64,000 nucleotides of DNA from Pseudoalteromonas luteoviolacea B = ATCC 29581 (lineage in GTDB: Bacteria > Pseudomonadota > Gammaproteobacteria > Enterobacterales > Alteromonadaceae): positions 1 through 64,000 of the forward strand of contig CAPN01000020.1 in the NCBI GenBank assembly GCA_000333235.1, in the 5' to 3' direction. Position numbers and translations under genes: made by a program. The notes beneath the pieces are model-generated. The model was not told the origin of the DNA and searched no databases. It saw only the letters and a program-made list of their open reading frames with translations. Below, in pieces: positions 25,925 to 35,565 of the stretch. Numbering within the stretch: the first letter of the stretch is position 1; every line of letters begins with the position of its first letter.

Positions 25925-26805
25925 GAAAACACCTTTTGAGTAAGTAAACTCAGCAGATATTCACCGTAACCACTTTTTCTCAACGGCTCAGCTAAATCTC
26001 GTAACTGTTGCTCTGTAATGTAGCTCATTCGAAAAGCCACCTCTTCAGGACAATTAACCTTTAGACCTTGCCGCTTTTCGATTGTCTCAATGAATTGAGC
26101 GGCCTGAAGAAGGCTATCATGTGTACCAGTGTCTAACCACGCAGTTCCACGGCCCATAATCTCAACATTTAATGTACCTGAATTTAGATATTGCTCTATC
26201 ACATCTGTAATTTCTAACTCACCACGAGGAGAAGGCTTTACATTTTTTGCGTATTCAACGACTTTATTATCGAAGAAATACAAGCCTGGTACTGCATAAT
26301 TTGATTTAGGACGCTCTGGCTTTTCTTCGATTGAAATCGCTTTGCCAGAATTATCAAATTCCACTACACCATAGGCTTTAGGATTTGAAACATGATAACC
26401 GAATACAGTGCCACCTTCAGAGCGATTAGCTGCCGTCTGAAGAGACTTAACTAAGTCATGCCCATAAAAAAGGTTATCACCTAAAACTAGAGCAACATTA
26501 TCATCGCCAATAAATTCCTCACCTAGTAGGAAGGCTTGTGCTAAGCCATCTGGAGATGGTTGTGCGACATACTCAATATTAATGCCCCACTCTTTTCCAT
26601 CACCTAACAGTTCTTTAAACTTCACCTGCTCAACTGGTGTCGTAATGACTAAAATATCTTTAATACCTGCGTTCATTAAAGTCGCAATAGGGTAATAAAT
26701 CATAGGTTTGTCATACACTGGCATCAACTGTTTGCTTACAACTTTAGTTAATGGGTATAAACGAGTACCACTGCCGCCAGCCAATACAATCCCTTTTGTT
26801 TTCAT
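25921..26805 (-). CDS. rmlA: Glucose-1-phosphate thymidylyltransferase
   Basis: RmlA makes dTDP-glucose from dTTP and glucose-1-phosphate. The 294-aa protein has the signature [16 protein letters not shown], then [26 protein letters not shown], and the [11 protein letters not shown] block. It is the standard short RmlA. It follows wzc by 14 bp and begins the sugar-synthesis part of the operon. Confidence 0.97.
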   Translation of the reverse strand: MKTKGIVLAGGSGTRLYPLTKVVSKQLMPVYDKPMIYYPIATLMNAGIKDILVITTPVEQVKFKELLGDGKEWGINIEYVAQPSPDGLAQAFLLGEEFIGDDNVALVLGDNLFYGHDLVKSLQTAANRSEGGTVFGYHVSNPKAYGVVEFDNSGKAISIEEKPERPKSNYAVPGLYFFDNKVVEYAKNVKPSPRGELEITDVIEQYLNSGTLNVEIMGRGTAWLDTGTHDSLLQAAQFIETIEKRQGLKVNCPEEVAFRMSYITEQQLRDLAEPLRKSGYGEYLLSLLTQKVFS

Positions 26806-26819
26806 TTCACTAAACCCAA

Positions 26820-29066
26820 CTATTTATCTGATTTATATTCGTAATTGTAATAATAACCGTAATACCCGTACGCATTCGATGCTTTGCGAAGTACACCGTT
26901 GAATACCACGCCTTTAATGTCGATGCCATTCTGCTCGAAGCGACTACGCGTTACTTCAAGCTCTTTTGCGTGTGTTTGGCCGTAGCGAGTCACTAGAAGT
27001 GTACTCCCGGCATGGGCGCTAACAATAGCGGGGTCGGTTACGGCTAAAATGGGTGGCGTATCGATAATGACTAAATCGTATTTGCCTTTTACTTCACTGA
27101 TCAAGCGAGTAAAGTTTTCGTGCATTAGCAACTCGCTTGGATTCGGTGGTATCTGGCCACGGGTAATCACATCGAGCCCCTCAACACTGGATGACTTAGT
27201 AATTTGTTCAAGCGTTAATCGGTTCGATAGGTAATCGCTCAAACCCTCTTCCCACTGCATGCCAAATTGGGTTTGTAAGTAACCTTTGCGTAAATCCGCA
27301 TCGATGATAAGTACTTTTTTACCACTTTGTGCAAGTACAGTGGCCAGGTTTACGGAAATAAACGATTTACCAACACCTGGGCTTGGGCCTGAAATGGCAA
27401 TAATGTTATTTTTCGCCTCTAACATGGCAAAGTGCAAGCTCGTGCGAAGGCTTCGCATGGCTTCGATTGAAAGGTCCGCGGGGTTATCCACTGCCAATAT
27501 GCTTTTGGCCTTGCCGGTTTTACCTTTACGGGCTTTACCAAAGCCGGTCAGTTTGTCTTGGTACTCTGAATACGGCACGCTGGCGTACACCGGAATGCCT
27601 AACGCTTCAATGTCGCCTGGGTCTTCAATACCGCGGTGTAGTGCTCGTTGAATAAGCACAATCGCGACCGCAAGCATACCGCCAAGCATGGTGGCCATTA
27701 CGACAATCAAGGCTTTTTTAGGCTTCACTGGTTTTGAACGATTCACCTCAGCTGAGTCGATTACACGTACGTTACCAACCGTACCTGCACGCACTATATC
27801 AAGCTCTTGCGTTTTACCAAGCAGCAGCGTGTAAATTTCGTTGTTCACTTCAACATCACGGGTTAAACGCAATAACTCTTGCTGCGTCTGTGGCAAGTTA
27901 CTTACATCGCTCGTCAGCTTGCGTTTTTGGTCTTTAACTACCGCAATTTGCTCAAGCATCCCTTGGTAGGTTGGGTGATTTTCTTTAAATTTGCGGCCAA
28001 GTTCTAAACGTTTAAGTTCAAGCTCTTGTAATTTGGTATCTAACTCAACCACTTGAGTTAGTACACCTTGCGTTTCTAAGCTAATGTCGACCGATTTTTG
28101 TTTCACTTTGTAATTATTAAAGCGCTGCTCTGCCGCTTCTAACTGTTGTTTTACTTCAGGTAATTGCACCGATAAAAAATCGAGTGATTTCTGTGCTTCA
28201 GCGCTATTTCGCTCTACATTTCGGCGCACATAAATATTGCCGACTTTATCAAGCACTCGCTGTGCGTACGCGGCATCACTGTGTTGATATGCAAGGTTAA
28301 TAATACCCGAGTCTTTCCCTTTTTCGCTGGCGCTAATATCCGCTTGTAAATCCAATATCGTGTTTAGTCGGTCACGTTTTACTAACGTAAATTCGGTGCC
28401 TGGGCGGGCAATTAAGGTTTTAACTGTCAGCATAAACGGGCCACGTTCTAGCTGTTGGCCAACTGGGCCACTCACCACTTGCTCACCTTGGCTATCGAAT
28501 AACGCCACTTCGGCGTTTTCTAGTGCAACTAATGTAAATTCACTGTCTATAGCATAATTTGGCACTTCAAATTTAAAAATGTCGACTTGCTCGCCGCCCC
28601 ACGCATACGAACTCGCACCAAATTTAGCTGGGGCTAAATCGCCAAGTTGTTTTGCATAATAACCACGAAAGGCGCGCCCCCCAATCATGGGGAAAATGTT
28701 AGGCTCTACCACAATGTCCAATTTAAGCGCATCTACCGCCTCGCCCAACACGCTACGCGATTTTAATAACTCAATTTCTGTCACCGCGGCAGAAGTGCTT
28801 TCAAACATACCAGAAACGTCGTCGAAACCAGGCACAGATCCAGACTTTTCTTCGACTTGGATCATTGCGGTGGCTTGGTAAATCGGGGTAGAAAACAGGG
28901 CAAAGGCAATACCGCATAACGTAAATACGGCTGTCACTAAAAAGATAAACAGCTTTCTATCAAGCAGTGCGCCAATGAGCGCCATTAAATCGATTTCTTG
29001 CACGTCTGATTGTGGTGCTTTTTGCGAGGATGGTTTGTTCATCATTACTTGTGGCGGAACATTCAT
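26820..29066 (-). CDS. wzc: Polysaccharide co-polymerase/tyrosine autokinase Wzc
   Basis: The 748-aa inner-membrane protein has a Wzz domain with two membrane helices (about 35-55 and 455-475), a long periplasmic coiled-coil region and a cytoplasmic BY-kinase. The kinase shows Walker [10 protein letters not shown] (about 557-566), Walker A' [11 protein letters not shown] and Walker [10 protein letters not shown]. The C-terminus is a tyrosine cluster ([16 protein letters not shown]) whose cyclic phosphorylation controls polymerisation and export with Wza. Wzb, encoded 13 bp upstream, should dephosphorylate it. The arrangement wza-wzb-wzc is standard for group 1 type capsules. Confidence 0.96.
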   Translation of the reverse strand: MNVPPQVMMNKPSSQKAPQSDVQEIDLMALIGALLDRKLFIFLVTAVFTLCGIAFALFSTPIYQATAMIQVEEKSGSVPGFDDVSGMFESTSAAVTEIELLKSRSVLGEAVDALKLDIVVEPNIFPMIGGRAFRGYYAKQLGDLAPAKFGASSYAWGGEQVDIFKFEVPNYAIDSEFTLVALENAEVALFDSQGEQVVSGPVGQQLERGPFMLTVKTLIARPGTEFTLVKRDRLNTILDLQADISASEKGKDSGIINLAYQHSDAAYAQRVLDKVGNIYVRRNVERNSAEAQKSLDFLSVQLPEVKQQLEAAEQRFNNYKVKQKSVDISLETQGVLTQVVELDTKLQELELKRLELGRKFKENHPTYQGMLEQIAVVKDQKRKLTSDVSNLPQTQQELLRLTRDVEVNNEIYTLLLGKTQELDIVRAGTVGNVRVIDSAEVNRSKPVKPKKALIVVMATMLGGMLAVAIVLIQRALHRGIEDPGDIEALGIPVYASVPYSEYQDKLTGFGKARKGKTGKAKSILAVDNPADLSIEAMRSLRTSLHFAMLEAKNNIIAISGPSPGVGKSFISVNLATVLAQSGKKVLIIDADLRKGYLQTQFGMQWEEGLSDYLSNRLTLEQITKSSSVEGLDVITRGQIPPNPSELLMHENFTRLISEVKGKYDLVIIDTPPILAVTDPAIVSAHAGSTLLVTRYGQTHAKELEVTRSRFEQNGIDIKGVVFNGVLRKASNAYGYYGYYYNYEYKSDK

Positions 29067-29079
29067 GTAATCATGATCC

Positions 29080-29514
29080 CTATAAATATTTTTGCCAAGC
29101 GCTGCACGCGCTATCGATTAACTGGTAAACGTGTTCAAAAGCCTCTTGGCTTTGTTTGTATGGATCTGGGATTTCTTTATCGCCAAGCCATTTGCCAAGT
29201 AGAAACGTTTTACCACGTGCTTGCGGGTAGCGGGCGCATAAGTCGCTTAAGTGGCGCGATTCCATTACTAAAATGACCGCGTTTTGCGCCACTAAACTGC
29301 TGGTAATTTGCCGCCCTTCATGACCATCTAGCGAGATCCCATGGCCTTGAGCAATGCGCTGCGCCATGCCATCGGCAGGTTTGCCTTCAAGAGCGGTAAG
29401 GCCTGCTGAGCTCACCGTAATAGATTTACCGGCGAGTTTATGCTTAAGTACGTATTCTGCCGTTGGGCTGCGGCAAATATTGCCTGCGCACACCACTAAC
29501 ACCGAATCAAACAT
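29080..29514 (-). CDS. wzb: Low-molecular-weight protein-tyrosine phosphatase Wzb
   Basis: The 144-aa cytoplasmic enzyme carries the catalytic P-loop CAGNICRS with Cys9 and Arg15 (Cx5R). The general-acid Asp is in IPDPYKQSQEAF. It removes phosphate from the tyrosine cluster of Wzc. It lies eight bases after wza and 13 bases before wzc. Confidence 0.96.
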   Translation of the reverse strand: MFDSVLVVCAGNICRSPTAEYVLKHKLAGKSITVSSAGLTALEGKPADGMAQRIAQGHGISLDGHEGRQITSSLVAQNAVILVMESRHLSDLCARYPQARGKTFLLGKWLGDKEIPDPYKQSQEAFEHVYQLIDSACSAWQKYL

Positions 29515-29522
29515 AACAATCC

Positions 29523-30638
29523 TTAATTGGTGTTTAAGTCATCCAATCGCTCAACCGTGGCGATAGATGGTAATAATAGACTAATAACACGGTTCCAGCG
29601 GGCAATTGGAGCTGTCGTAACATAAACAATGTCGCTTGGCTCAAGTTGGAACTTATCGGCAAGTACTAGCGCGGTGATGTTGTTGGCATCAAGTTGATAC
29701 ACATCGGCTAATACGCCGTCTTTTTCAATATCACGTTTACGCAGTACGAACACCCCACTGGCATTGGCGGTATTTTCATTTAACCCGCCCGTTTCGCTGA
29801 GCGCTTGCGCAAGGCTTAAGCCATAACGTTCTACTTTGACAGTGCCGGCCTTTTTAACATCACCAAGTACAAACACGTTTTGATTGTCATCACGCGCCAC
29901 GTGAACTACATCACCATGTTTCAATAGACGGTTTTGTGAAATGTCACCATTTGCATAAAACTCATCCAGACGGATTGTTTCTATTTTATCACCGCGCGTA
30001 AACGTAACGGTGCGCCAGTTTGCTTTATCGTTTAATCCACCCGCTTGATTAAGCGCATCGACTAACGTGAGAGGGGTTTCGGTAATAGCATAGACACCGG
30101 GCCTGTTTACCTCACCGGTTACGTATGCTTTTTGGCTACGAAAGCCCACCACTTTCACGTCGATTTGCGGGTCTTCAATTACCCGGCTTAAACGTTTTAC
30201 TAAGTCTGCTCTTACTTCGGTAACCGTGCGCCCTGCGGCCGGAATATTTGGGGCGTAAGCATACGAAATGGTGCCATCGGCTTGTACTCGAAAACCGTCG
30301 AATTCAGCGGTTCGTTGTACTGCAGCTGGGATAGTAAGTTCTGGGTGATCCCACACGCCAATGGTTAACACATCACCAATCCCCAAACGGTATTCGTAAT
30401 TGCTTACATCAATACCTTGAGTTGCAACAGCTGGTTTTAATGCGTCGCGCTTGGCGTTATTTAATGCAATTAAGCGCGAGTCAATCATTTGAATATTAAC
30501 TTGCTCAAGCTCGCTTTGCAGTTGCTCGGCTTTTTCGGTTGATTCGATTCCAGTGAAATGGCTACCAGGAACGAGATTACACCCGCCCAGTGAGATCAGT
30601 GTCAGTGTTGCAAGTAGCGTTTTGCAGCGTAGCGCCAT
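29523..30638 (-). CDS. wza: Outer-membrane polysaccharide export lipoprotein Wza
   Basis: Wza forms the octameric export channel in the outer membrane. I use ATG 30638 (371 aa) with GGGAAGG upstream; an upstream TTG is the alternative. The lipoprotein signal ends LISLGGC with Cys20 as lipidated residue. The polysaccharide export domain (DYRLGIGDVLTIGVWDHPEL-like, here YRLGIGDVLTIGVWDHPEL) and SLBB repeats (KAYVTGEVNRPGVYAIT, VFVLGDVKKAGTVKVE) follow. A C-terminal amphipathic helix (RWNRVISLLLPSIATVERL) would span the outer membrane. It is the first gene behind the ops leader. Confidence 0.96.
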   Translation of the reverse strand: MALRCKTLLATLTLISLGGCNLVPGSHFTGIESTEKAEQLQSELEQVNIQMIDSRLIALNNAKRDALKPAVATQGIDVSNYEYRLGIGDVLTIGVWDHPELTIPAAVQRTAEFDGFRVQADGTISYAYAPNIPAAGRTVTEVRADLVKRLSRVIEDPQIDVKVVGFRSQKAYVTGEVNRPGVYAITETPLTLVDALNQAGGLNDKANWRTVTFTRGDKIETIRLDEFYANGDISQNRLLKHGDVVHVARDDNQNVFVLGDVKKAGTVKVERYGLSLAQALSETGGLNENTANASGVFVLRKRDIEKDGVLADVYQLDANNITALVLADKFQLEPSDIVYVTTAPIARWNRVISLLLPSIATVERLDDLNTN

Positions 30639-30650
30639 GTTCCTTCCCAA

Positions 30651-30923
30651 AATTCGTTTTACTTGTCATGTTTAATTCACAAAATTAAACCATGCCTGTG
30701 CTTGCTGGGCAAGCAGACAAACGGCTGATTTGCGAATTGCTGCACTTATCGTTCAAAAAGCAGCCTATTTTGTAAGTTTTTATTCGTAAATGAATCACTT
30801 GTGTGGCATTTACGGTTGCTCGATGAAATAGCCAACGCCTACAGGCTTTACTGACCTACTGCGTAGGCGTGACTAGTACACCGTGCCGGTGTTCTTTTAT
30901 GGGCGGTGATGCCCGAAATTTTT
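30651..30923 (-). other. Untranslated leader of wza, proximal part
   Basis: Gene-free stretch between wza and REP array F. It holds three visible inverted repeats: TTTAAT/ATTAAA (30671-30689), a seven-pair TGCTTGC/GCAAGCA hairpin (30699-30715), and ACGCCTAC/GTAGGCGT (30835-30842 and 30863-30870), the last of which looks like a decayed REP. No convincing promoter was found here, so transcription of wza probably starts upstream, at or above the ops element. Confidence 0.5.
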
Positions 30924-31427
30924 GTAGGCAGGCGTTATGCGTCGCGTTGCCATCCTTTTAGTAGGCGAGGCTTTACGCCTTGCTTTTTAACCTACAAAGC
31001 GAAGGGTAAACCTTCGCCTACAATTAACAGCCCCGTAGGCCATGCGTTATGCCTCGCTTTTTAACCTACAAAGCGAAGGGTAAACCTTCGCCTACCATCA
31101 AACTGCCCGTAGGCGAGGCTTTATGCCTCGCGTTGCAACCTATAAAGCGAAGGGTAAACCTTCGCCTACCATCAACCTGCCCGTAGGCGAGGCTTTACGC
31201 CTCGCTTTGCAACCTAGAAAGCGAAGGGCAAACCTTCGCCTACCATCAACCTGCCCGTAGGCGAGGCGTTATGCCTCGCATTTTAATCTACAAAGCGAAG
31301 GGTAAACCTTCGCCTACAATTAACAGCCCCGTAGGCCAGGCGTTATGCCTTGCTTTTTAATCTACAAAGCGAAGGGTAAACCTTCGCCTACAATTAACAG
31401 CCCCGTAGGCCATGCGTTATGCCTCGC
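30924..31427. repeat. REP/BIME array in the wza leader (array F)
   Basis: About 14 REPs alternate REP1 and inverted REP2 with a period of about 74 bp, shorter than in arrays B and D because the spacers differ (ACAATTAACAGCCCC or ACCATCAACCTGCCC). The first copy (30924) is degenerate; good copies run from about 30961 to 31427. The array lies between the ops element (31464-31475) and wza, on the transcribed strand, so every wza transcript begins with a chain of strong hairpins. Confidence 0.9.
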
Positions 31428-31463
31428 TTTACTAGCGAAACGGATTGTTCATTGGCAAATTGA

Positions 31464-31475
31464 CACGCTACCGCC
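31464..31475 (-). promoter_or_regulatory. ops element (RfaH recruitment site)
   Basis: On the minus strand the sequence is GGCGGTAGCGTG, a full match to the enterobacterial ops element of JUMPStart regions. Immediately upstream a short dyad CTAGG/CCTAG can form a hairpin, as in known ops leaders. It lies 90 bp after the rfaH stop and about 825 bp before wza, in the correct orientation to load RfaH on polymerase transcribing the polysaccharide operon. Confidence 0.88.
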
Positions 31476-31544
31476 ACTAGGTTGCAGCCCCTAGATGCTG
31501 ATTGCAATAGCAAATTGTGTTTATTAGTATTTCACCAAACGAAT

Positions 31545-31576
31545 AAACGCGGTATTACAAGCATATTACCGCGTTT
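31545..31576 (-). terminator. Probable rfaH terminator hairpin
   Basis: A perfect ten-pair inverted repeat AAACGCGGTA/TACCGCGTTT (31545-31554 and 31567-31576) overlaps the rfaH stop codon. On the minus strand it is followed by TTTATTCGTTT, only a weak T-tract, so termination may be partial and some rfaH transcripts may run into the ops leader. Confidence 0.55.
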
Positions 31577-32054
31577 GAATGTCTTGATTATCAACCGAAA
31601 TCGTTACTTCTTTATTAAGCAATTTTAAAAGCAAGATGCTTCGTTTATCGCCATCTGCTTCTTGATAAATTGCTTGAAGATCTTTGTAAGATCGATTGTT
31701 AATGAAAACCACATCGCCTTTTTTTGGTAAATCACATTGTTGATAAAACTCAGGCTCAACTATTTTAATTTGATCAACAATGCAATTTGGAACCACTTGA
31801 TATTGTGAACCATAAGTAACAAAAGCGCTAATGCCACGCGTGTTTTTTACTTTCGCGAAAGGCCCTTGCTCAGGATCTAATAATACAAACAGGTAGTTTG
31901 GAAATAATGGTTTTTCCGATACGGTGCGTTTTCCGCGTGAGAGAGACGTGTGTAAAAACGTGGGGAAAAAAGCTTCAATCCCTTGCACCTTTAAATTGTC
32001 GAGCGCTCTTTGCTCTTGTTTAGGTTTGCAGTAAAGCAAGTACCACTGTTCCAT
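31566..32054 (-). CDS. rfaH: Transcription antiterminator RfaH
   Basis: RfaH is the NusG paralogue that binds polymerase paused at ops elements and prevents early termination in long polysaccharide operons. The 162-aa protein begins MEQWYLLYCKPKQEQRALDNL and contains GIEAFFPTF, KPLFPNYLFV and RGISAFVTYG, all typical of the RfaH NGN domain. The short C-terminal part (about 105-162) is the KOW domain region that refolds in RfaH. It lies directly upstream of the ops element and the long wza operon it should control, so the regulator and target are neighbours. It is separated from ugd copy 2 by REP array G. Confidence 0.94.
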   Translation of the reverse strand: MEQWYLLYCKPKQEQRALDNLKVQGIEAFFPTFLHTSLSRGKRTVSEKPLFPNYLFVLLDPEQGPFAKVKNTRGISAFVTYGSQYQVVPNCIVDQIKIVEPEFYQQCDLPKKGDVVFINNRSYKDLQAIYQEADGDKRSILLLKLLNKEVTISVDNQDIQTR

Positions 32055-32089
32055 GCTTAATTACATCCGCTGTATTACTACTAAGGTGC

Positions 32090-32117
32090 ATTGTACACTT
32101 TCTTACATTTCTAGCAA
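32090..32117 (-). promoter_or_regulatory. Candidate promoter for rfaH
   Basis: On the minus strand TTGCTA (32112-32117), a 16-bp spacer and TACAAT (32090-32095) lie about 35 bp upstream of the rfaH ATG. The -10 matches five of six consensus bases. Confidence 0.45.
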
Positions 32118-32205
32118 TAAGGAACATGGTGCAAAAAACACTGGTCTAATTAGTAAAAAAGGATTGGTTTTTGTTTGTGTAGATGGGTTTATGTTATCCC
32201 AACCC

Positions 32206-32657
32206 GCAGGCGAGGCTTTATGCCTCGCTCAATAACAAAGCGAAGGATAAACCTTCGCCTACAAAACCCAAAAAATTCTCAACTTGTAGGCGAGGCTTCA
32301 TGCCTCGCTCTATAACAAAGCGAAGGGATAAACCGCCTACAAAACCCAATAATTCCCAACCCGTAGGCGAGGCTTTATGCTTCGCTCAATAACAAAGCGA
32401 AGGATAAACCTTCGCCTACAAAACCCAATAATTCCCAACCCGTAGGCGCAGCTTTATGCCTAGCTCAATAACAAAGCGAAGGATAGACCTTCGCCTACAA
32501 AACCCAATAATTCCCAACCCGTAGGCGAGGCTTTATGCCTCGCTCAATAACAAAGCGAAGGGTAAACCTTCGCCTACAAAACCCAATAATTCCCAACCCG
32601 TAGGCGAGGCTTTATGCTTCGCTCTATAACAAAGCGAAGGGTAAACTGTACCACTAC
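32206..32657. repeat. REP/BIME array between rfaH and ugd copy 2 (array G)
   Basis: About 12 REPs alternate REP1 and REP2 with a period near 79 bp and the spacer ACAAAACCCAATAATTCCCA. Several copies show point changes in the stem (GTAGGCGCAGC near 32440, TGCTTCGC near 32380) or a truncated REP2 (near 32318). The final REP2 is cut after GCGAAGGGTAAAC and joined to TGTACCACTAC (32647-32657), nine bases before the ugd stop codon. Confidence 0.9.
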
Positions 32658-32666
32658 GCCTTGTAT

Positions 32667-33833
32667 CTAATCTTTATTAAACAGATCGCGGGTATAAACT
32701 TTATCTTTTACGTCTTCGAGCTCTTTAAACATGCGGTTCGAAATGATTATATCGCTGCGTTTTTTAAAGTCGACGACATCTTCGACCACTTCAGAGTGAT
32801 AAAAATGTGATTCTTGAAGTTCAGGTTCGTACACAATCACCGTGATGCCTTTTGCCTTTAGGCGTTTCATTACCCCTTGTACAGAAGACGAACGGAAGTT
32901 GTCTGAGCCCGATTTCATAACAAGGCGATACACCCCAACAACACTTGGGTTTCGCTGCAATATACTTTTCGCAATGAAATCTTTGCGTGTCGTGTTGGCA
33001 TCGACTATTGCACGAATAATATTGTTTGGAACGTTTTCATAATTCGCGAGCAACTGACGCGTATCTTTTGGTAAACAGTAGCCGCCGTAGCCAAAGGATG
33101 GATTGTTATAGTGATTGCCAATTCTTGGATCTAAACAAACGCCTTCGATAATTTGCCGCGAATTTAAGTTTAGGCTCTCTGCGTAGCTGTCAAGCTCGTT
33201 GAAAAATGCCACTCGCATTGCGAGATACGTGTTCGAAAATAGCTTAATCGCTTCTGCTTCTGTCGAGTCTGTTAGTAGTACCTCTACATCACTTTTGTGA
33301 GCGGCGCTTTTTAGTAATTCTGCAAATATTCTCGCGTCGTCACATTGGCCACCAACAATGATCCGAGAGGGGTAAAGATTGTCGTATAAGGCTTTACCCT
33401 CGCGCAAAAATTCAGGCGAAAAGATAATTTTTAATTCAGGATATTCTTCACGAATTTTTTGTGTGTAGCCAACGGGAATCGTCGACTTTATTATCACCAC
33501 GGCTTTAGGATTAATTGCGGCGACGTCGGTTAAGACCGCTTCAACACTTTGGGTTTTAAAGTAATTTGTGACGGGGTCATAATCGGTTGGTGTCGCGATC
33601 ACCACATATTTAGCGTCACCATAAGCGAGCTGCTTGTCGGTTGTAAACGGCAGCTTTATGGTCGGATCTGCTAAGAATGCTTGGATTTCTTTATCAACTA
33701 ACGGTGAACTACGTTTAGATAATTGCGCTACTTTTTCCTGGTCGATGTCGCACGCAATGACGTCGTTGTGTTGCGCTAAAAGTAATGCGTTCGAAAGTCC
33801 AACGTAACCTGTCCCTGCAACGGCTATTTTCAT
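32667..33833 (-). CDS. ugd: UDP-glucose 6-dehydrogenase (copy 2)
   Basis: A second 388-aa UGDH with [52 protein letters not shown] and catalytic cysteine in [12 protein letters not shown]. It is the paralogue of 10467-11633. The C-terminal two thirds are very similar in protein, while the N-terminal domain and codons have diverged, so the two are old copies or arrived separately. It stands alone between REP arrays G and H. It would supply UDP-glucuronate for the second polysaccharide region. Confidence 0.96.
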   Translation of the reverse strand: MKIAVAGTGYVGLSNALLLAQHNDVIACDIDQEKVAQLSKRSSPLVDKEIQAFLADPTIKLPFTTDKQLAYGDAKYVVIATPTDYDPVTNYFKTQSVEAVLTDVAAINPKAVVIIKSTIPVGYTQKIREEYPELKIIFSPEFLREGKALYDNLYPSRIIVGGQCDDARIFAELLKSAAHKSDVEVLLTDSTEAEAIKLFSNTYLAMRVAFFNELDSYAESLNLNSRQIIEGVCLDPRIGNHYNNPSFGYGGYCLPKDTRQLLANYENVPNNIIRAIVDANTTRKDFIAKSILQRNPSVVGVYRLVMKSGSDNFRSSSVQGVMKRLKAKGITVIVYEPELQESHFYHSEVVEDVVDFKKRSDIIISNRMFKELEDVKDKVYTRDLFNKD

Positions 33834-33913
33834 TTTGATCCTATAAATGTGTTTCTCTGCATAGTGTAACTATAGATGGTTAAAAAGATTAGACAACAAT
33901 TAGTTAGTCTAGA

Positions 33914-34302
33914 TTTAGGCGCGGCTTTATGACTCACATTGGTATCGTTTTAGCGAAGGATAAACCTTCGCCTACAAAACCCAAAATTCCCATCCCGTAG
34001 GTGCGGCTTTATGACTCGCAGTGATATCGTTTTAGCGAAGGGGAAATCGTCGCCTACAAAACCCAAAATCCGCAACCCGTAGGCGCGACTTTATGACTCG
34101 CATTGATATCGTTTTAGCGAAGGGGAAACCTTCGCCTACAAAACCCAAATGTCCAACCTGTAGGCGCGGCTTTATGCTTCGCAGTGGTATCGTTTTAGCG
34201 AAGGGTAAACCTTCGCCTACAAAACCCAAAATTCCCGTCCTGTAGGCGCGGCTTTATGCCTCGCTTTTTAATCTACAAAGCGAAGGGGAAATCGTCGCCT
34301 AC
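33914..34302. repeat. REP array between ugd copy 2 and GT (array H), degenerate
   Basis: About ten REPs with a period near 82 bp. Most REP1 copies read GTAGGCGCGGC-TTTAT-GACTCGC, so their stems carry two mismatches; the last (34242 on) has one. REP2 copies carry changes such as GGGGAAATCGTCGCC. The loss of pairing suggests an older array no longer kept by the RAYT, or a sub-family with a different stem. The array fills the whole gap between the two genes. Confidence 0.85.
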
Positions 34303-34323
34303 AATTCATTTGATATTTACTCA

Positions 34324-35493
34324 TTATTCAAACCCATTTTCGTTCAACACGCGCTTAACGCGCTTTGCGACGATATCGAAGGCGAGGTTGTTGGCAACGT
34401 ATTCGTAACCGCCATTGGCATAGCGCTCAATTTCAGCTGGGTTGTCCAATAAAAATTTCAAATTATCATACACTTGCCAATAGCTTGTTTCTAACCAGCT
34501 GTATTCATCACCCTGCGGTTGATTTGGCTCTAAGTGCATGCTTGCGGATTGTAAAACCGCACAGTGGTTCGCCATGGCTTCAATGCCAAATACACTCGGG
34601 ATCAATTGATAAAATTGATTCATTACAATGTGAGCTGAGCGCAAGTGCTCGAGTACTTGAGCGTTCGATACGTTTATCAGCTCTACATAGTCAAACTGAT
34701 AGCCTTCCATTTGTAATTTTTTAATGGCTGCACGTACAAGTGGTGTGCCCTTAACCAATGGATTAGACGGTGCATGGACTATCTTAATACGAGAAAGATC
34801 CGTAAACTTTTCGGGATTAAAATTAAACTTTGCAGGGTCGTACAAAAAAGGATTGTAGTACTGTTTGCTTTTCAAATGTGAAATTTGTTCAAACTCGGCA
34901 CTAAACACGACATCAGCATAAGTATCTGCAATTTCTGCTGCTTTCATTTTTTCAGCTTCATAACTATCAGATAAATAAAACGGATGCCCCGCACCAAAGT
35001 AATCAATAAACGTGTCTAAGCCTTTTTCCGCACAAAACGCCTTCATTAAACGCGGCGAGCGAATATCATCGCCACCAAAATGGCACACGATCTTTTTATC
35101 AATCGACTTTAAAAATGCCATTTCGACTTGGCGTTCAATCAAAAAGCCCGTCGTCCAGATATACCAAAAGTTTTTCGATTTATTGGCTAAATAGCCAAGT
35201 AATATTGGCCCATAAACCGCTTTAATGACACGTGCCAAAAAGCCTGTTTTAATTGGCAGCTCGTAATCGTATTTATATTGATAAAAACGGTTGTTATTGA
35301 AACACACTGTTTTTGCATTCGGTAAGGCTTTACCAAGCAAATAAATCATACTTGCAATGTCTTCTACACCGAGCACCCAATCAAGTGTATTTTTTTTCGT
35401 AACAAATACACGGCACAGGTAGTAAGTAACTAAGAGTAATATACGTTGAGTAAAACTGGCTAAAGCCACAAAGTATCTTTTTATCGTCGACAT
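34324..35493 (-). CDS. Putative glycosyltransferase (GT-B type)
   Basis: A 389-aa protein with a hydrophobic N-terminus (about 10-30) that may anchor it to the membrane. The middle part has HFGGDDIRSPRLM. The C-terminal half has IKIVHAPSNPLVKGT, a block common in GT-B enzymes that precedes the donor site, and SVFGIEAMANHCAVL. The family is not certain. It shares the minus strand with the Wzx and asparagine synthase genes upstream, with about 70 bp between it and wzx. It probably belongs to the second polysaccharide locus. Confidence 0.68.
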   Translation of the reverse strand: MSTIKRYFVALASFTQRILLLVTYYLCRVFVTKKNTLDWVLGVEDIASMIYLLGKALPNAKTVCFNNNRFYQYKYDYELPIKTGFLARVIKAVYGPILLGYLANKSKNFWYIWTTGFLIERQVEMAFLKSIDKKIVCHFGGDDIRSPRLMKAFCAEKGLDTFIDYFGAGHPFYLSDSYEAEKMKAAEIADTYADVVFSAEFEQISHLKSKQYYNPFLYDPAKFNFNPEKFTDLSRIKIVHAPSNPLVKGTPLVRAAIKKLQMEGYQFDYVELINVSNAQVLEHLRSAHIVMNQFYQLIPSVFGIEAMANHCAVLQSASMHLEPNQPQGDEYSWLETSYWQVYDNLKFLLDNPAEIERYANGGYEYVANNLAFDIVAKRVKRVLNENGFE

Positions 35494-35565
35494 AAATTCT
35501 ATTATCTAACCAACATGATGGGTGTAAAAAACCATTCTAACACGCATTTTCACTATTATTGTGCG

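Noticed and set aside
32053-32392. ORFs of 60-69 aa across REP array G
   Set aside because: They read through REP hairpins in a frame made open only by the repeat and have no start signal.
30924-32657. Regular repeats about 75-80 bp apart, at first sight like a CRISPR array
   Set aside because: Repeats are palindromic, alternate in orientation, and the spacers are themselves nearly identical. No cas genes are nearby. They are REP/BIME elements.
34032-34229. 65-aa minus-strand ORF with an internal protein repeat
   Set aside because: The repeats in the product simply mirror REP units of array H.
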